Assembly (NCBI GenBank): GCA_029289095.1
Contig: JARFUG010000014.1
Location: 1 to 53,281, forward strand
DNA: 53,281 bases
Reading direction: 5' to 3'
Origin: Desulfuromonadales bacterium
GTDB lineage: Bacteria; Desulfobacterota; Desulfuromonadia; Desulfuromonadales; JACZKF01
This document shows positions 27,729-36,281 of this stretch, piece after piece. Made by a program: the position numbers and the translations under genes. Numbering within the stretch: position 1 is the stretch's first letter; each line of letters opens with the position of its first letter. A model generated the notes under the pieces. It made no database searches, was not told the origin of the DNA, and worked only from the letters and a program-made list of their open reading frames with translations.

Positions 27729-29365
27729 TGGGCAGGGCGTCCGAACCGGTTTACCACCTGACGCGTCGACAGCTCAACTGGCTCCTCCTCGCACGGGTTC
27801 TCGTTTTCACCCTCCTCCTGGGGGGGACGATCCTGTATCATCTGAGGGCCGAGGGGAAGGCCTATCCGGTCCTCCCCTTTCTATACGGTCTGGGGGTCGT
27901 CGCCTATCTCCAGGCATTCGTTTCGGCGCTCCTTCTCCCTCTGGCCGAGCGGCTGCGCCTCTTCGCGCAGGTGCAGATCACCTGGGATCTCCTCCTGGTC
28001 ACGGCTCTCATCTACGTCACCGGTGGAGTCGGGAGTATCTTCTCCTTTCTTTATCTCCTGGTGATCGTCAGCGGCAGCGTCTTTCTGGGGCGCAAGGAAG
28101 TCTTCGTCGTCGCTTCGGCCGCCGCCATTCTGTACGGCGCTCTCCTCGATCTGCAGTTCTACGGCTACCTCCCTCAAATCGAAGGTCTGGCATTTCCACA
28201 AGAAATCGACGGGGGGAGGGTCTTCCACGCCGTCTTCGTCCATGTCCTCGCCTTTTTTCTGACGGCCTTTCTCAGCGGGACGGCGGCCGAGCGTCTGCGC
28301 CGGAGCGAATCGGCCCTGCACAAACGCACCATCGACTACGAAGAGCTCGAAAATCTCAACAAGACGATCCTCGCCCATATCAGCAGCGGACTGCTGATGA
28401 TCAATCCCCAGGGACGCATCCGGTCCTTCAACTCGGCTGCCGAGAAGATCACCGGGCACTCCCTCGAAGAGGTTTATGATCTCGATGTCCGCATCCTTTT
28501 TCCGACTTTGAAGGTTTTCGACGATGAAGGTTTCATTCTCGTCAGCCGAGGCGAGGCGGGCCTGATCGATCGCCAGGGGCGCCATTTGATTATCGGATAC
28601 GCTTCAACCGTTGTCCACGACCCCCAGGACAAGCCTCTGGGGCTGCTCGTCACTTTCCAGGACCTGACCTCTTACAAACGAATGGAGGAAGATCTCAAGC
28701 GCACCGATCGTCTCGCTGCGGTGGGTCGCCTCGCTGCGGGAATCGCACACGAAATTCGCAATCCACTTGCCGCCATCAGCGGGTCGGTTCAACTCCTCAT
28801 GGAGGCCGAGAGTCTGCAGGAAGGGGACCGGCGTCTCATGGGAATCGTCGTGCGAGAGGCCGACCGCCTGAGCCATCTCCTTACCGATTTTCTTCTCTAT
28901 GCGCGCCCCACGCCGCCAAGTCCGACGCAGGTCGACGTCTCCAGGCTCCTCGACGAACTCGCCGACGTCATCTCCTCCGACAAGCGATTCGAGCGCATCC
29001 GCATCCGCAGGGATTACCCCCCCGGGGTTCACATGCTCATCGATCAGAAGCAGATCAACCAGGTCCTCTGGGACCTGGCAATCAACGGCGCCGAGGCGAT
29101 GGAAGGCAAGGGGGAGCTCCGGTTCGGCATCCGTCCCGATGAGTCTCTTCTCTTTATCGAAGACACCGGCTCCGGCATCGACCCCGAATCCCGCGAAAGA
29201 ATTTTCGAACCGTTCTATACAACAAAAGAGGGCGGGACGGGACTCGGCCTATCCACCGTCTATACCCTCGTCAAGGGGCACGATGGGCGGGTGGAGGTCA
29301 CGGCCGGGGAAAAAGGCGGGGCGCGATTCGTCCTGCGGTTTCCCGGGAGAATGATCCCAAGGTAG
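27728..29365 (+). CDS. pilS: Sensor histidine kinase PilS
   Basis: A 545-residue membrane sensor: about six N-terminal transmembrane segments (first ~190 residues), a PAS domain (LLMINPQGRIRSFNSAAEKI), HisKA with phosphoacceptor His341 in GIAHEIRNPLAAISG, and a HATPase domain with IEDTGSGID and GGTGLGLSTVY. In Pseudomonas, PilS senses pilin in the membrane and controls PilR. The start overlaps the pilC stop and pilR follows, so it is part of the pilBTCSR unit. Confidence 0.95.
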   Translation: MGRASEPVYHLTRRQLNWLLLARVLVFTLLLGGTILYHLRAEGKAYPVLPFLYGLGVVAYLQAFVSALLLPLAERLRLFAQVQITWDLLLVTALIYVTGGVGSIFSFLYLLVIVSGSVFLGRKEVFVVASAAAILYGALLDLQFYGYLPQIEGLAFPQEIDGGRVFHAVFVHVLAFFLTAFLSGTAAERLRRSESALHKRTIDYEELENLNKTILAHISSGLLMINPQGRIRSFNSAAEKITGHSLEEVYDLDVRILFPTLKVFDDEGFILVSRGEAGLIDRQGRHLIIGYASTVVHDPQDKPLGLLVTFQDLTSYKRMEEDLKRTDRLAAVGRLAAGIAHEIRNPLAAISGSVQLLMEAESLQEGDRRLMGIVVREADRLSHLLTDFLLYARPTPPSPTQVDVSRLLDELADVISSDKRFERIRIRRDYPPGVHMLIDQKQINQVLWDLAINGAEAMEGKGELRFGIRPDESLLFIEDTGSGIDPESRERIFEPFYTTKEGGTGLGLSTVYTLVKGHDGRVEVTAGEKGGARFVLRFPGRMIPR

Positions 29366-29422
29366 GGGTTGTTTTCATCCATTTGCAGGTATTATAATCC
29401 GGAGCCTTGATTCCAGAAGGCG

Positions 29423-29502
29423 TGAATGAGTAATGGAATAACTCGTAAGGAGTTAAAAGCTGGTTCCCACATCGCTTATCACTCATCACACATTACGCAT
29501 TT
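29423..29502. repeat. Heptanucleotide inverted arrays before pilR
   Basis: Right part 29475-29502 is four in-phase 7-base words (CTTATCA, CTCATCA, then CATTA-type words). The left part from 29423 contains the complementary TGAGTAATG text. The array ends 15 bases before the pilR start. Confidence 0.7.
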
Positions 29503-29517
29503 AAGAAAGCAGTACCG

Positions 29518-30912
29518 ATGCCCGAATCAGAAAGCAAATTCCGCATTCTCGTGGTGGACGACGAGGAGAGCCTTCGCGAATACCTCGCCATTATGCTCCA
29601 CCGTGAAGGATATCACGTCGATGCCGTCTCCGACGGAGCCCAGGCCGTCGCCCGCCTGAAGGAGTACGGCTATGACCTGGTGATCAGCGACATCAAGATG
29701 CCCCGCTTCACCGGATTCGAGCTTCTCCGGCACATCAAGGACCGCACCCCTGAAACGGCCGTCATCATGGTCACCGCCTTCTCCACCACCGAAGAGGCGG
29801 TCGAGGCGATGAAGCAGGGGGCCTACGACTACATCACCAAGCCCTTCAAGAACGAGGAGATTCGCCTCGTCATCAAGAACGCCCTCGAGCGCCAGTCCCT
29901 GCGTCATGAAAATCAGGAGCTGAAGAAAGAACTCGAGCGCCGATACTCCTTTGGCAACCTCATCGGCAAGAGCAAATCGATGCAGGAGGTTTACGATCTC
30001 ATCCAGAAGGTCGCCTGCAGCCGGGTCAACGTCCTGATCACCGGGGAGAGCGGCACCGGCAAGGAAGTCGTCGCCAAGGCGATCCACTACAACAGCGACC
30101 GCAAGGACAGGCCCTTTCTTCCCATCAACTGCGGCGCAATCCCCGAAAACCTCCTCGAGAGCGAACTCTTCGGCCACGAAAAAGGCTCCTTCACCGGCGC
30201 TTTCCAGCAGAAAACGGGCCTCTTCGAGGTCGCCAACGGCGGCACCGTCTTTCTCGACGAAATCGGCGAACTCCCCCCGATGATGCAGGTCAAGCTGCTG
30301 AGGGTGCTGCAAGAGCGCGAGTTCCGCCGCGTCGGCGGCACCCGCGACATTCAGGTCGACGTGCGCCTCATCGCTGCCACAAACAAGGACCTCGAACAGG
30401 CCGTCGCCGAGGGCGAATTCCGCGAAGACCTCTTCTACCGCCTCAATGTCATCCGCCTCTCCCTTCCCCCCTTGCGGGATAGGCGCGAAGACATTCCCCT
30501 TCTGGTCGAGCATCTTTACCGCAAGATGTCCGCGAACGAGACGGTCACCGTCTCCGAGGCGGCGATGCGTCGCCTTCTCGACTACAACTGGCCTGGGAAC
30601 ATCCGTGAACTCGAAAATGTCCTGGAGCGCTGCGTCGTCCTCGGGCATGGCAACGTTCTCGAAGAAAACTTTCTCCCACCCCAGTTGCAGCCCCGCCCCG
30701 CCGAGGGCTCCGCGGGGCTCACCGATCTCCCCGAATCCGGCCTCGACCTCGACGAATACCTCGGCGGCATCGAAAAAGAAATCCTCCTCAAGGCCCTCGA
30801 GCGAACCGGCGGCGTACGAAAAAAAGCCGCAGAACTCCTCGGCATCACCTTCCGCTCCATCCGCTACCGTCTGGCCAAGTTCGGCATCGACCCTGACGGG
30901 GAAGAAGAGTAG
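29518..30912 (+). CDS. pilR: NtrC-family response regulator PilR
   Basis: A 464-residue activator: receiver domain with phosphoacceptor Asp58 (VISDIKMP), AAA+ sigma-54 domain (GESGTGKE near 176, [35 protein letters not shown]) and a Fis-type helix-turn-helix (GGVRKKAAELLGITFRS). The sigma-54 contact loop reads GSFTGA instead of GAFTGA, a common variant. It would activate pilA from the -24/-12 promoter at 31069. The neighbouring pilS and downstream pilA support the name. Confidence 0.96.
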   Translation: MPESESKFRILVVDDEESLREYLAIMLHREGYHVDAVSDGAQAVARLKEYGYDLVISDIKMPRFTGFELLRHIKDRTPETAVIMVTAFSTTEEAVEAMKQGAYDYITKPFKNEEIRLVIKNALERQSLRHENQELKKELERRYSFGNLIGKSKSMQEVYDLIQKVACSRVNVLITGESGTGKEVVAKAIHYNSDRKDRPFLPINCGAIPENLLESELFGHEKGSFTGAFQQKTGLFEVANGGTVFLDEIGELPPMMQVKLLRVLQEREFRRVGGTRDIQVDVRLIAATNKDLEQAVAEGEFREDLFYRLNVIRLSLPPLRDRREDIPLLVEHLYRKMSANETVTVSEAAMRRLLDYNWPGNIRELENVLERCVVLGHGNVLEENFLPPQLQPRPAEGSAGLTDLPESGLDLDEYLGGIEKEILLKALERTGGVRKKAAELLGITFRSIRYRLAKFGIDPDGEEE

Positions 30913-30931
30913 GGCGCGATTCATCGCGCCC
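30912..30931 (+). terminator. Hairpin after pilR
   Basis: GGGCGCGAT at 30912-30920 and ATCGCGCCC at 30923-30931 make a perfect 9-bp arm pair starting at the stop codon (inner pairs must open to form a loop). Only a weak T-rich tail (GGTTCTTCC) follows. Confidence 0.55.
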
Positions 30932-30968
30932 GGTTCTTCCAGATTGCACCCCACCCAGCACACAAAAG

Positions 30969-30983
30969 TGACAAGAATTGTCA
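30969..30983. promoter_or_regulatory. Candidate PilR upstream activating sequence
   Basis: TGACAA-GAA-TTGTCA is a perfect 6-bp dyad about 85-100 bases upstream of the pilA -24 element, where enhancer sites for sigma-54 activators usually lie. A third half-site, GTGAC, follows at 30990. Pseudomonas PilR sites contain TGTC, which is present here. Confidence 0.6.
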
Positions 30984-31068
30984 GCCAAAGTGACCTTCCT
31001 GGGATGAAATTCCCCCTTCGCTGATATCGGGTCTCCCAAAATCGCGTAATCTTCGGCTTCTAACTTCT

Positions 31069-31084
31069 TGGCACCAAGGTTGCT
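31069..31084 (+). promoter_or_regulatory. Sigma-54 promoter of pilA
   Basis: TGGCAC-CAAGG-TTGCT matches the consensus fully. Expected transcription start is near 31096, giving a leader of about 105 bases before pilA. A hairpin (GGCCGAA at 31152-31158, TTCGGCC at 31162-31168) lies in that leader. Confidence 0.9.
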
Positions 31085-31122
31085 AAAGGATAGAGCGACA
31101 CGTTCGACAGGGAGAGGCATCC

Positions 31123-31200
31123 ATGCCGACCCCTGCATTCGATCCAAGCCTGGCCGAATCGTTCGGCCACCATTTCGGTTCAATGCGAAAGGAGAAGTAG
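31123..31200 (+). CDS. Candidate 25-codon leader ORF upstream of pilA
   Basis: ATG at 31123 with GGGAGAGG five bases upstream; the frame stays open for 25 codons and stops (TAG) one base before the pilA ATG. Its last codons contain the pilA ribosome binding site, so its translation could couple to, or compete with, pilA initiation. The peptide MPTPAFDPSLAES... is soluble and unlike known proteins. It is in a different frame from pilA, so it is not an extended prepilin. It could be chance. Confidence 0.4.
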   Translation: MPTPAFDPSLAESFGHHFGSMRKEK

Positions 31201-31201
31201 C

Positions 31202-31414
31202 ATGTTGAAGAAATTCAAGAAGTCCGAGAAGGGTTTCACCCTGATCGAGCTGCTGATCGTCGTCGCGATCATCGGCATCCTGGCGGCCATCGCCATTCCG
31301 CAGTTCGCTTCCTACCGTGAGCGGGCCTTTAACTCCGGAGCCCAAAACGACCTCCGCACTATCAGAACCACCCTCGAAGGCTTCTATACCGATAACTTCC
31401 AGTATCCCAATTAA
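31202..31414 (+). CDS. pilA: Major type IV pilin PilA, short Geobacter type
   Basis: A 70-residue prepilin: 11-residue leader MLKKFKKSEKG and a 59-residue mature form beginning FTLIELLIVVAIIGILAAIA. It lacks the globular C-terminal domain of ordinary pilins, as in Geobacter PilA-N. The mature chain has eight aromatics (F1, F24, Y27, F32, F50, Y51, F55, Y57). Proposed roles in Geobacter relatives are pilus formation and, debated, long-range electron transfer or secretion. AAAGGAGA lies upstream. The next gene is a small secreted protein that may supply the missing domain. Confidence 0.95.
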   Translation: MLKKFKKSEKGFTLIELLIVVAIIGILAAIAIPQFASYRERAFNSGAQNDLRTIRTTLEGFYTDNFQYPN

Positions 31415-31444
31415 TGTCCCAATCCTGTTGATGAGGAGTATAAG

Positions 31445-31798
31445 ATGAAAAAAATAGTCCTTTTAGTTCTTGTCATGTGTTTTGTTTCCGTCAATGCTTT
31501 TGCTCAAGGGCAGGAGAGTGATGGCTCCCTTTTAACGCTAAGCTCGCCTACTGGCGGTTTCAATGACCTGGTTATAGGCCTTTCCAACCAGGTGCAAGCT
31601 GTTTATTACAACGATGGAAGCCAGTGGTTTTCGATTGGCACTGCACATAAAGGTGGAACACGTATTTACGCCACTGCCCAAGACATCACCAACATATACT
31701 CGGCCATCAAATCCCCTGGTGAGGATGCGGATTGGAACGGAATGGCTACCGGCCAAGATGAATCCGACACTTGGCAAACAGGTTGGACTGCACTGTAG
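31445..31798 (+). CDS. Small secreted pilin-partner protein (Spc/PilA-C-like)
   Basis: A 117-residue protein with a classical signal peptide (cleavage predicted after Ala20, AFA/QG) rather than a prepilin leader. The mature part is small and polar: SPTGGFNDLVIGLSNQVQ, YYNDGSQWFSIGTAHKGG, and YATAQDITNIY. Its place 30 bases after pilA and its size match the Geobacter gene described as short pilin chaperone or PilA-C (geopilin domain 2), which stabilises PilA. GAGGAG precedes the ATG and a strong terminator follows. Homology should be tested by alignment. Confidence 0.75.
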   Translation: MKKIVLLVLVMCFVSVNAFAQGQESDGSLLTLSSPTGGFNDLVIGLSNQVQAVYYNDGSQWFSIGTAHKGGTRIYATAQDITNIYSAIKSPGEDADWNGMATGQDESDTWQTGWTAL

Positions 31799-31804
31799 GT
31801 CTTT

Positions 31805-31847
31805 TAGACAAAGAAAGCCCCTCTAGCAGAGGGGCTTTCTTTGTCTA
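31805..31847. terminator. Strong terminator after pilA operon
   Basis: A perfect 20-bp stem, TAGACAAAGAAAGCCCCTCT at 31805-31824 with its complement at 31828-31847, loop AGC. The stem carries AAAGAAAG on one side and CTTTCTTT on the other. Confidence 0.92.
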
Positions 31848-31884
31848 AGCTTGAAGATTGTAGGACGTTTTTGGTAGGTCTATT

Positions 31885-33705
31885 TTGAAGTTTTTTGTTT
31901 TCACATCCATTATAGTGTCCTTTTTCATCGTAATTCCGATACTGCCAAGTCATAGCTCCGGCGCAAAATCATATTTTTTCTTTTTTTTTACCATAGCTTT
32001 ATTGTTTTTTTCATCAGTCAAAATAAAACATCTCAAAATTGACTCAGCCTTTATCTGGTACTTCTTCTTTGCTTTCGCCTTTATTCTCTCTGGTTTTTTC
32101 AGTAAGGACACAATTTCCGCCTATATTCTGATTGCTGGGATAATTTCAAGTGTTGTTTATCTCCTGCTTATCAGAGACCTTGTTTTAAGGGACAGCTCTG
32201 TCATAATTGGCGGTGTATTTTTATTAGCTTTAGTCTCCGTATTGTTCGCTTCCCTTGGTTTGCTGCAATATCATGACTATCTACTTCATGGTCGTCGATT
32301 TGATGCTCTAATCCCTCATTTTCTCCCAAGCACTGGGGTGCGTTTAAGCGGCCCTTTCGGACAACCCAATTTCCATGCAACAGTCATCCTTATCGGTCTC
32401 TGTGCGTTCGGCTATTTATATAAGACTGATTTCAGAAAGCATGAGGGCGTGTGGCTTCGCATTGGGCTTCCGCTGCTTGTCATACTCCTCTTCTTAAATT
32501 TTTTTCTAACGAACTCGCGATCCGGCTTTGTTTCTCTGATTTCCATTGTGTTAGCACTTTTCCTTTTTCAAAAATATCTTTTTAAAAAAAGGGGGCTGCT
32601 GATCTTTTCGAAAAAAGAGTCCTTATACCTGTTGCTGCTGATAGGCTTCTCTTGGTTTCTTTATTGGTTAACCATTTCATATTTTTTGCCACAAGGCCAG
32701 CATATAGATATCGTCAGGGGGGGGAGCATCTACAATCGCCTTAATATCTGGGTTGCGACCTTGTTAATGGCTTGGGATCACCCCTGGCTGGGTATCGGAC
32801 CTGATAACTTTAAAAATTATTTACCAGAGTATCAGATCAAGGCTCATGGATTGACCAGTTTGCTGTATGAAGACCTAACCTACACCCGATGGTCCCATAA
32901 TGATTATCTACAGGTGCTGGCCGAAGGTGGCCTTGCCGCTTTTGCTTCTATGGCAGTCTTTCTGATTGTCGTTGGGAAGCGTATCTGGCGCGGCCTTGGT
33001 TCCTCTGGTTCATTGGGGCAGGTATTTATTCCCTTGGCTCTCATTCCTTTACTGGTGCATGGTTTTTTTGAGTGGCCGCTTCGGTTCGCTCCCTTGCTTG
33101 CCACTTTCTTGCTATTGATTGCCTTTGCGCTGCCGTACGATAATAAATTTTTTACGTTTAACATCGACCATCCAGTTTGTCGTGGCATTCTTGTAACCCT
33201 ATGTTGTTTTTTTCTAGGAGTGGGCGTATGGGCGTTCTACTGGGAGGTTCAAGCCGGTAATCTTAAGTCTCGCACCGGTAATATTGAAAAACTGGCCGAA
33301 AACCTGGATCTGTTAGAAAAGCTCTCAGAACATCCGGTGACTGCTTTAATTATCCTCAAGCAGGGGATTCACCCCTACCTGCGATATGCTGTGCGTGAAA
33401 ACGATGTTGAATTGGCCCAGCGCCTCAGCCCAATAATGTCAAGATTAATTCCGATGGAAGGGGCAGCCTGGCAATGGTATAATTTAGCCCGCGTCCAACT
33501 GACGGCTGGTGAAGAAGATGAGGCGAGGGTTTCAGTTCTAAGATCGATCGATCTTAACCCGATTCATGAACCTTCTTGGCAGTTGCTTCGATATCTGAAC
33601 GCCTTGCAAGCATCTCAGATTACAGGACGGCCCATCGACGAATTCTTTCCGAAATCACACTTTGAGGTTCCTGATGCTAGAGATTTGCTTCTCCAACATC
33701 TCTAA
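31885..33705 (+). CDS. PglL/Wzy-type O-oligosaccharyltransferase or O-antigen polymerase
   Basis: A 606-residue protein with about a dozen transmembrane segments in the first ~430 residues. The periplasmic block RLSGPFGQPNFHAT resembles the GQPN motif of PglL-type O-oligosaccharyltransferases; LTNSRSGFVSL and HPWLGIGPDNFKNYLPEY belong to the Wzy_C/WaaL superfamily. The C-terminal ~150 residues are helical and TPR-like. It may transfer glycan to pilin or polymerise an extracellular polysaccharide; in Geobacter a similar block downstream of pilA is linked to the xap anchoring polysaccharide. The start is TTG with GGTAGG upstream. Base composition is far more AT-rich than the flanking genes. Confidence 0.85.
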   Translation: MKFFVFTSIIVSFFIVIPILPSHSSGAKSYFFFFFTIALLFFSSVKIKHLKIDSAFIWYFFFAFAFILSGFFSKDTISAYILIAGIISSVVYLLLIRDLVLRDSSVIIGGVFLLALVSVLFASLGLLQYHDYLLHGRRFDALIPHFLPSTGVRLSGPFGQPNFHATVILIGLCAFGYLYKTDFRKHEGVWLRIGLPLLVILLFLNFFLTNSRSGFVSLISIVLALFLFQKYLFKKRGLLIFSKKESLYLLLLIGFSWFLYWLTISYFLPQGQHIDIVRGGSIYNRLNIWVATLLMAWDHPWLGIGPDNFKNYLPEYQIKAHGLTSLLYEDLTYTRWSHNDYLQVLAEGGLAAFASMAVFLIVVGKRIWRGLGSSGSLGQVFIPLALIPLLVHGFFEWPLRFAPLLATFLLLIAFALPYDNKFFTFNIDHPVCRGILVTLCCFFLGVGVWAFYWEVQAGNLKSRTGNIEKLAENLDLLEKLSEHPVTALIILKQGIHPYLRYAVRENDVELAQRLSPIMSRLIPMEGAAWQWYNLARVQLTAGEEDEARVSVLRSIDLNPIHEPSWQLLRYLNALQASQITGRPIDEFFPKSHFEVPDARDLLLQHL

Positions 33706-34600
33706 AGCCTACGACCCTGGGCTTTTCAAAAAAAAAGTTCAGGCTGTTTCCAACCTTAGCTTCGATGTGAGGCAAGGTGAAGTCTTTGGTCTTATTGGCC
33801 CTAACGGGGCAGGGAAAAGCACGACCATTCGCATGCTGCTTGGTCTTATCAGACCTGATTCAGGATCTATTTTGTTCCGTGGTAGACCTTTGCGGGAAAC
33901 GCCTATCCACCGCGATATTGGGTATTTGCCTGAGAATCCATACCTTTACGATCATCTTAACCTGCTTGAACTGCTGACGTTCTGTGGACGGACATCCGGA
34001 CTTGACGCAAAGGCTATTTTTGAGCGCGGGCAAGGTCTCATGACCAAACTCAATTTGCTGAATGCCCAAAAACGACCCCTTCGGACTTTTTCAAAGGGAA
34101 TGTTGCAACGTGCCGGGATTTGCTTTGCTCTGCTCCATAATCCTTCAATCGTTGTCCTGGACGAACCCATGTCGGGCCTCGACCCTATTGGCCGAAAGAT
34201 GGTGTTTGACTTAGTGATGGAATTGAAAGGAGAGGGAAAGACAATTTTCTTTTGTTCGCATATTCTCAATGATGTGGAGCGCCTATCAGACCGCATCGGT
34301 CTGATCAACAGAGGACGACTAGTGCGGTTGTTCGAGGGTACGGATTTCTCGAGAAATGACGATAAAACTGTTGTTTTGCGCATTTCGGAGCTTGACGCGA
34401 CCCAACGTCATGAACTTCAGATGATGGGGGGACGGCTGCGCCAGGAAGGTGTTGAACTGCTACTCGCAGTTCCGGAAGGCAGTTACTATCCCATCAATAG
34501 ATATTTGGAGAAACAAGAGATTGCGGTTCTCGGCGGGCGTTCGGAATGGGTTTCCTTGGAAGAGATGTTTATGGGGATCGTCAAGGAGGAGGCTGCATGA
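33674..34600 (+). CDS. ABC transporter ATP-binding protein (ABC-2 type)
   Basis: A 308-residue ATPase subunit with Walker A GPNGAGKST, a signature-like region RTFSKGMLQRAGICFALLHN, Walker B IVVLDEPMSGLDPIGRK, and H-loop FFCSHIL. The C-terminal part extends beyond the ATPase core as in ABC-2/NatA-like exporters. ATG 33674 was chosen: GAGG lies six bases upstream, and it overlaps the previous gene by 32 bases. The permease start overlaps its stop. Likely exports a lipid- or polysaccharide-linked substrate; XapD of the Geobacter anchoring-polysaccharide cluster is a possible equivalent (from memory). Confidence 0.9.
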   Translation: MLEICFSNISKAYDPGLFKKKVQAVSNLSFDVRQGEVFGLIGPNGAGKSTTIRMLLGLIRPDSGSILFRGRPLRETPIHRDIGYLPENPYLYDHLNLLELLTFCGRTSGLDAKAIFERGQGLMTKLNLLNAQKRPLRTFSKGMLQRAGICFALLHNPSIVVLDEPMSGLDPIGRKMVFDLVMELKGEGKTIFFCSHILNDVERLSDRIGLINRGRLVRLFEGTDFSRNDDKTVVLRISELDATQRHELQMMGGRLRQEGVELLLAVPEGSYYPINRYLEKQEIAVLGGRSEWVSLEEMFMGIVKEEAA

Positions 34601-35412
34601 GAGGCATGCTTTCGCTGGCGGTGATAACATTTAAAGAAGGAATTCGGAACCGCTCTTTGTTCGGAATCGCTTTGTTGGCGTTGTTCCTCTTTGGTTTGAA
34701 CATTACTGTAGCCGGATTTTTCATGCGGGATATCGGCAAGGTGACGGTCGACATAAACCTGTCTGCTCTCAATTTTGCTGGACTGCTGCTGATCTTTTTT
34801 GTCGGCATCAACCTGATGGCTAAGGATATTGACAGAAAAACCATTCATCTCGTGCTGTCCAAGCCCCTCAGTCGTTCCCAGTATATTTGTGGTAAATATT
34901 TTGGGATCCAATTTTTTATCACTGCATCGCTGATGCTCTTGATGGTCTTCTCCTGCCTTACGGTGGCGCTGCTACTCCAACTGTATCCTAATTATTTTGA
35001 TGGTTTTTCCTGGGGGATTTTCTTTGTAGCCACTTTTTTTATCTTCGTGAAACTTTGGCTTCTTAGTGCGGTGGTGATCTTTTTCAGCTCCTTGACCAGC
35101 AGTTCACTGATAACGCTTATCTTTTCTCTCGCCACTTATGTGGCCGGAGTCACAATTGAAGAGGTTGTATTTTATCTGAAGACTGAATTGGCTGCGCAGG
35201 AACGGATTATTTCAGAGTCTCTAAAAAGCTTCATCGAAGTGATTTCCTGGGTCGTACCTAATTTCGCTGCCTTCGATTTTACCATGGAAGCGGCGCACGG
35301 CTTGGCCATAAATACTGATCGGCTTATGGTCTCCTTCGGTTACGGTGTGCTCTATAGTGCTATTCTACTGCTGTTGGCCTCCCTGATTTTCTCGCGTCGG
35401 GAGTTCAACTGA
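34597..35412 (+). CDS. ABC-2 type transporter permease
   Basis: A 271-residue membrane protein, about six transmembrane segments, with the ABC-2 N-terminus LAVITFKEGIRNRSLFGIAL and the KDIDRKTIHLVLSKPLSRSQY loop characteristic of these permeases. The start ATGA overlaps the ATPase stop and AAGGAGGAGG precedes it. Partner of the ATPase at 33674. The next gene starts in overlap with its stop, so all four genes of this block are probably one operon. Confidence 0.9.
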   Translation: MRGMLSLAVITFKEGIRNRSLFGIALLALFLFGLNITVAGFFMRDIGKVTVDINLSALNFAGLLLIFFVGINLMAKDIDRKTIHLVLSKPLSRSQYICGKYFGIQFFITASLMLLMVFSCLTVALLLQLYPNYFDGFSWGIFFVATFFIFVKLWLLSAVVIFFSSLTSSSLITLIFSLATYVAGVTIEEVVFYLKTELAAQERIISESLKSFIEVISWVVPNFAAFDFTMEAAHGLAINTDRLMVSFGYGVLYSAILLLLASLIFSRREFN

Positions 35413-36281
35413 TGCGGCTGGGGTGGTCTCTTCCGGTTCTGTTTGTCGCCCTGGTTCTCTATTGCTTGCTTCTGCCAGAAGTTTGGGTCAGCCGTGAGCA
35501 GGTGCGTTCAGAGGTTCAAGCCGGTTATATCATCCCCTCGCAATTCAGCCGGATCCTTGCATTAGGAAACAAGGGAATATTGGCTGACTTTCTCTTCCTA
35601 AAAACGGCAACTTTCATCGGCGGTCGGGGAGGGGCCGGGCAACCTCTGTCCGAGGAGGACTGGCATTACGTGATCCGTAGCTTAGATGTAATCACGGATC
35701 TTGACCCGTATTTTTCTGATCCTTATACATTGGCAGCAGGCTTGCTGTCCTGGGATGCTGGCAAGCCGGAAGAAGCCAACCGCCTCTTAAAAAAGGGATT
35801 TCATTACCGGACTTTCGATTGGCGATTGCCTTTTTTTATAGGCTTCAATTATTTTTACTTTTTGCGCGACTATGAAACCGCGGCTGATTATATTATGACT
35901 GCCTCCCAACTTCCAAATAGTCCCGCTTATCTTCCCACATTAGGAGCACGTCTTGCTTATTACGGGGGGAAATCAAAAACTGCATTGCTTTTTCTGCAGG
36001 AAATGATCGCTGACACCGATGATGCTTTACTTCGTAGACGTCTGGAATTACGATTACTTGCCCTGGAAAGGGCCGTCATTATTGAAGAAGCTTTAGAGCA
36101 CTTTAAGCTTCGGGAAAACCGTCTTCCTGCCCCTTCTGAACTAGTAGAGTTAGGGTATCTGCCTGAGCTCCCTCCCGATCCTTATGGAGGCCAATGGGTG
36201 TTGCTGCCCAATGGCCGAGTTTTTAGCACTAGCCGATTCGTGGTGGTTGATTCTAATAGAGATAACGCAGTTGAAGAATAG
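35412..36281 (+). CDS. Membrane-anchored TPR-like protein
   Basis: A 289-residue protein with one N-terminal hydrophobic anchor (SLPVLFVALVLYCLLLPEVW), then a soluble part with helical repeat character: DPYFSDPYTLAAGLLSWDAG, KPEEANRLLKKGF, NYFYFLRDYETAADYI, a TPR-like pattern. A C-terminal segment (LPAPSELVELGYLPELPPDPYGG) resembles endings of similar exporter-linked proteins. The gene starts within the permease stop (TGATG) and ends the AT-rich operon. I do not recognise a specific family; a scaffold for export or surface assembly is the best guess. Confidence 0.7.
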   Translation: MRLGWSLPVLFVALVLYCLLLPEVWVSREQVRSEVQAGYIIPSQFSRILALGNKGILADFLFLKTATFIGGRGGAGQPLSEEDWHYVIRSLDVITDLDPYFSDPYTLAAGLLSWDAGKPEEANRLLKKGFHYRTFDWRLPFFIGFNYFYFLRDYETAADYIMTASQLPNSPAYLPTLGARLAYYGGKSKTALLFLQEMIADTDDALLRRRLELRLLALERAVIIEEALEHFKLRENRLPAPSELVELGYLPELPPDPYGGQWVLLPNGRVFSTSRFVVVDSNRDNAVEE

